Of a stretch of 64,000 bases of DNA, positions 62,516 to 64,000 are shown one piece after another. Under the pieces are notes generated by a model, which saw only the letters and a program-made list of their open reading frames with translations, was not told the DNA's origin and made no database searches. Positions within the stretch are counted from its first letter, which is position 1; every line of letters begins with the position of its first letter. Origin of the DNA: JAPPHA01 sp964291635 (GTDB taxonomy: Bacteria; Pseudomonadota; Alphaproteobacteria; Rhodobacterales; Rhodobacteraceae); NCBI GenBank assembly GCA_964291635.2, contig OZ219907.1, forward strand, positions 494,383 through 558,382, written 5' to 3'. Position numbers and translations under genes: made by a program.

Positions 62516-63397
62516 ATGACGATCTCCCGACTCCCGCCACTCACTTGGCTGCGCGCCTTCGAGGTCACGGCGCGCCACCTCAGTTTCACCCGCGCGGCGA
62601 CCGAGTTGAACCTGACCCAGTCCGCCGTTTCCCAGCATGTCCGACGCCTCGAGTCTCTTCTTGGCCGCGACCTGTTCATTCGAAAAACACGAACCCTGGA
62701 GTTGACCGAAGATGGTGCGAACTACCTTCCCGGCCTTCGCGAGGCCTTCGAGCTGATAGCCAGCAGCACAAGGGCGTTCACGGGCGGTGACCGGGGCCGA
62801 AACATGACGCTTCAATGCAACATGGCTTTTTCCGTGTTCTGGCTCGCGCCGCGCCTGGACCGGCTCTATTCGATGTATCCTTGGCTCGTGCTCAACATCG
62901 TGACCCCGATCTGGGACCCCGAGCGCCATGCGGCAAACGCGTCCGTCGAAATCCGGTTTGGAAGGGGCGAAGACATGTCCGAAGCGGCGGTCCGCCTTGC
63001 CGACGAGCGGTTTTTTCCTGTTTGCGCGCCTGGCTACTGCGGTGAAGCCTTCGATCTGCAATCGGCCACCCTTTTCGACTGCGCCGGTATCACAGGCACC
63101 TGGGGGAACTGGTTCAAGACACAGGGCGAGGAGTTTGCCCGGGACGGTGAAGTAAACCTGACTTCGACCTTCGTGATCGCGATCACGGCGGCGCTGAATG
63201 GCGCAGGCATCACGATGGCCCACGATTCGCTCGTCTTGGATCTGCTCGAGAAGGGCGACCTTGTCCGTCCGTTTGAACACACCGCACCGTTGAGGGAGGG
63301 GTACTTTCTTCTTCCGCCAGCCACCCATGCCCGGACCCCGGCCTCCGATGCGTTCCTGGACTGGATCGAGAAAGAGACGTCAGGTTATGACCTTTGA
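62516..63397 (+). CDS. LysR-family transcriptional regulator (GcvA-like)
   Basis: A 293-residue LysR protein with the N-terminal winged HTH LPPLTWLRAFEVTARHLSFT, RAATELNLTQSAVSQHVRRLE and an effector domain ending PPATHARTPASDAFLDWIEK. The L-x-x-L-R-A-F-E start is the GcvA/TrpI-like subgroup. It is divergent from the operon at 57756-62428 and likely activates it in response to an intermediate. Confidence 0.92.
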   Translation: MTISRLPPLTWLRAFEVTARHLSFTRAATELNLTQSAVSQHVRRLESLLGRDLFIRKTRTLELTEDGANYLPGLREAFELIASSTRAFTGGDRGRNMTLQCNMAFSVFWLAPRLDRLYSMYPWLVLNIVTPIWDPERHAANASVEIRFGRGEDMSEAAVRLADERFFPVCAPGYCGEAFDLQSATLFDCAGITGTWGNWFKTQGEEFARDGEVNLTSTFVIAITAALNGAGITMAHDSLVLDLLEKGDLVRPFEHTAPLREGYFLLPPATHARTPASDAFLDWIEKETSGYDL

Positions 63398-63423
63398 TTG
63401 AAGGGCCTGCTTGGCCCGGCGTT

Positions 63424-63825
63424 ATGCGCGTTCTTCACGATTGCGGAGATTTAAACCTCTCGATCGAGGAACAGATGACTCTGCTCGGGCTGACCGCACA
63501 ACCGACCTGCTTCAAGTGGAGGATGGGCCCAATTGCTGTTCTGCCAAAGGATGCGCCGGAACGGATCTTCGCGGAAATCGTTGGATTCTTGATGGCAGAA
63601 TCGGCAAGTATTGCCCTTGCGAAAGATAACGGCCTTGTGCCAGCCACAAAAATCGTCAAGAGAGCGTGCCGCGACACAGTCGATCAGGGGTGTCCCCCGT
63701 GGGCCGTTCTTGAAGACGAAATCACCCCCGAACTGCCGGTGGATTGGCATTGCGTGTTTGACCTGCTGACCAGGTCGGCGAAGACAGAACAATTGACGAC
63801 CGGTTCCTGGACGCTAACAACGTGA
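63424..63825 (+). CDS. Possible ParS/Xre-type (DUF2384) antitoxin-like protein
   Basis: The N-terminal half, MRVLHDCGDLNLSIEEQMTL then LGLTAQPTCFKWRMG and LPKDAPERI, resembles the HTH of ParS/MbcA-type antitoxins (pattern w-x-L-s-x-e-E-q-x-x-L-L-G-l). The C-terminal half does not match the expected RES/Xre domain and may be degraded or shifted. A longer open frame starts at TTG 63394, overlapping the LysR stop. No RES-toxin gene is seen in the window. Confidence 0.4.
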   Translation: MRVLHDCGDLNLSIEEQMTLLGLTAQPTCFKWRMGPIAVLPKDAPERIFAEIVGFLMAESASIALAKDNGLVPATKIVKRACRDTVDQGCPPWAVLEDEITPELPVDWHCVFDLLTRSAKTEQLTTGSWTLTT

Positions 63826-63881
63826 ATCACTGACAGAAGTGCCAAAAGGCTAAAATCTGATCACATTTGGGAGAGTATCGC

Positions 63882-64000
63882 ATGCCCGCCAGGATCAACC
63901 TGCTCAAACGCATGCTGCGCGAGGGAAAACCGAGCGTCGGACTGTTTCATAGCCTCGGTTCTCCACTGGCGGCTGAGCTCCTGGGCCACGCCGGCTTTGA
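63882..64000 (+). CDS. HpcH/HpaI-family aldolase (partial, runs off the end)
   Basis: Starts ATG 63882 after GGGAGAG. The first 39 residues include LLKRMLREGKPSVGLFHSL and GSPLAAELLGHAGF, the opening of HpaI-type class II aldolases that cleave 2-keto-3-hydroxy acids. The gene continues beyond the window. It lies near the LysR regulator and may belong to the same catabolic pathway. Confidence 0.85.
   Translation, partial: MPARINLLKRMLREGKPSVGLFHSLGSPLAAELLGHAGF

Noticed and set aside
1..64000. CRISPR array
   Set aside because: No set of regularly spaced repeats was seen; the only direct repeat is the two-copy 35-bp duplication in lipB.

Overview
The window looks like a chromosomal segment of a GC-rich alphaproteobacterium, most likely from the Rhodobacteraceae/Roseobacter group. 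The evidence is gene order and family type: glyS followed by a PPDK-like gene and a SleB-type hydrolase, folB-folP-glmM, paired small DUF1127 proteins, ctaD with a DUF2244 gene, and cysK followed by an AlaX editing protein. No taxonomic marker such as 16S rRNA is present, so this placement is inference.

Layout. 1-7.9 kb: housekeeping genes (glyS end, PPDK-like, SleB hydrolase, folB, folP, glmM). 7.9-9.9 kb: a decayed EamA transporter and two DUF1127 genes. 10-14.5 kb: ilvC, ubiH-like, carA, YqeY. 14.8-20.8 kb: two DUF488 genes with a short OB-like stub, VOC protein, DUF2244, ctaD, a HEPN protein and a lipB broken by a 35-bp tandem duplication. 20.9-28.6 kb: a mobile and decayed zone with a broken TnpB element, tRNA-Leu, an orphan PotA-type ATPase, tRNA-Arg, RidA, a broken UgpC-type ATPase, an intact SelA-like PLP enzyme, an SDR remnant and a broken IS110 element. 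29-34.5 kb: a complete dipeptide/nickel-type ABC importer operon. 34.6-45.4 kb: DUF2182/DUF1326 pair, AcuI-like reductase, GNAT, ABC exporter, a class-V aminotransferase-fold enzyme, AHSA1, a Na/Ca exchanger, cysK and alaX. 45.8-56.1 kb: a LacI-controlled divergent sugar locus with an ABC importer, a GH78 alpha-L-rhamnosidase-like enzyme, a PhyH dioxygenase and a DUF1989 protein. 57.2-64 kb: tRNA-Ser and a tightly packed catabolic operon (class II aldolase, membrane desaturase/hydroxylase, PanB-like protein, DddP-like M24 protein, then a Rieske ferredoxin), with a divergent LysR gene and the start of an HpaI-type aldolase.

The most notable features are as follows. Broken genes are frequent: lipB, the folB C-terminus, an EamA transporter, tnpB, a UgpC ATPase, an SDR and IS110, which suggests ongoing genome erosion or recent relaxed selection. 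The lipB lesion is a clean 35-bp tandem duplication at the catalytic lysine motif. The TnpB element has a second, inverted copy of its right end on the other side. The 57.7-62.4 kb operon combines a MocD/MocE-like oxygenase pair with PanB-like and DddP-like proteins and may degrade an unidentified small methylated or hydroxylated compound.
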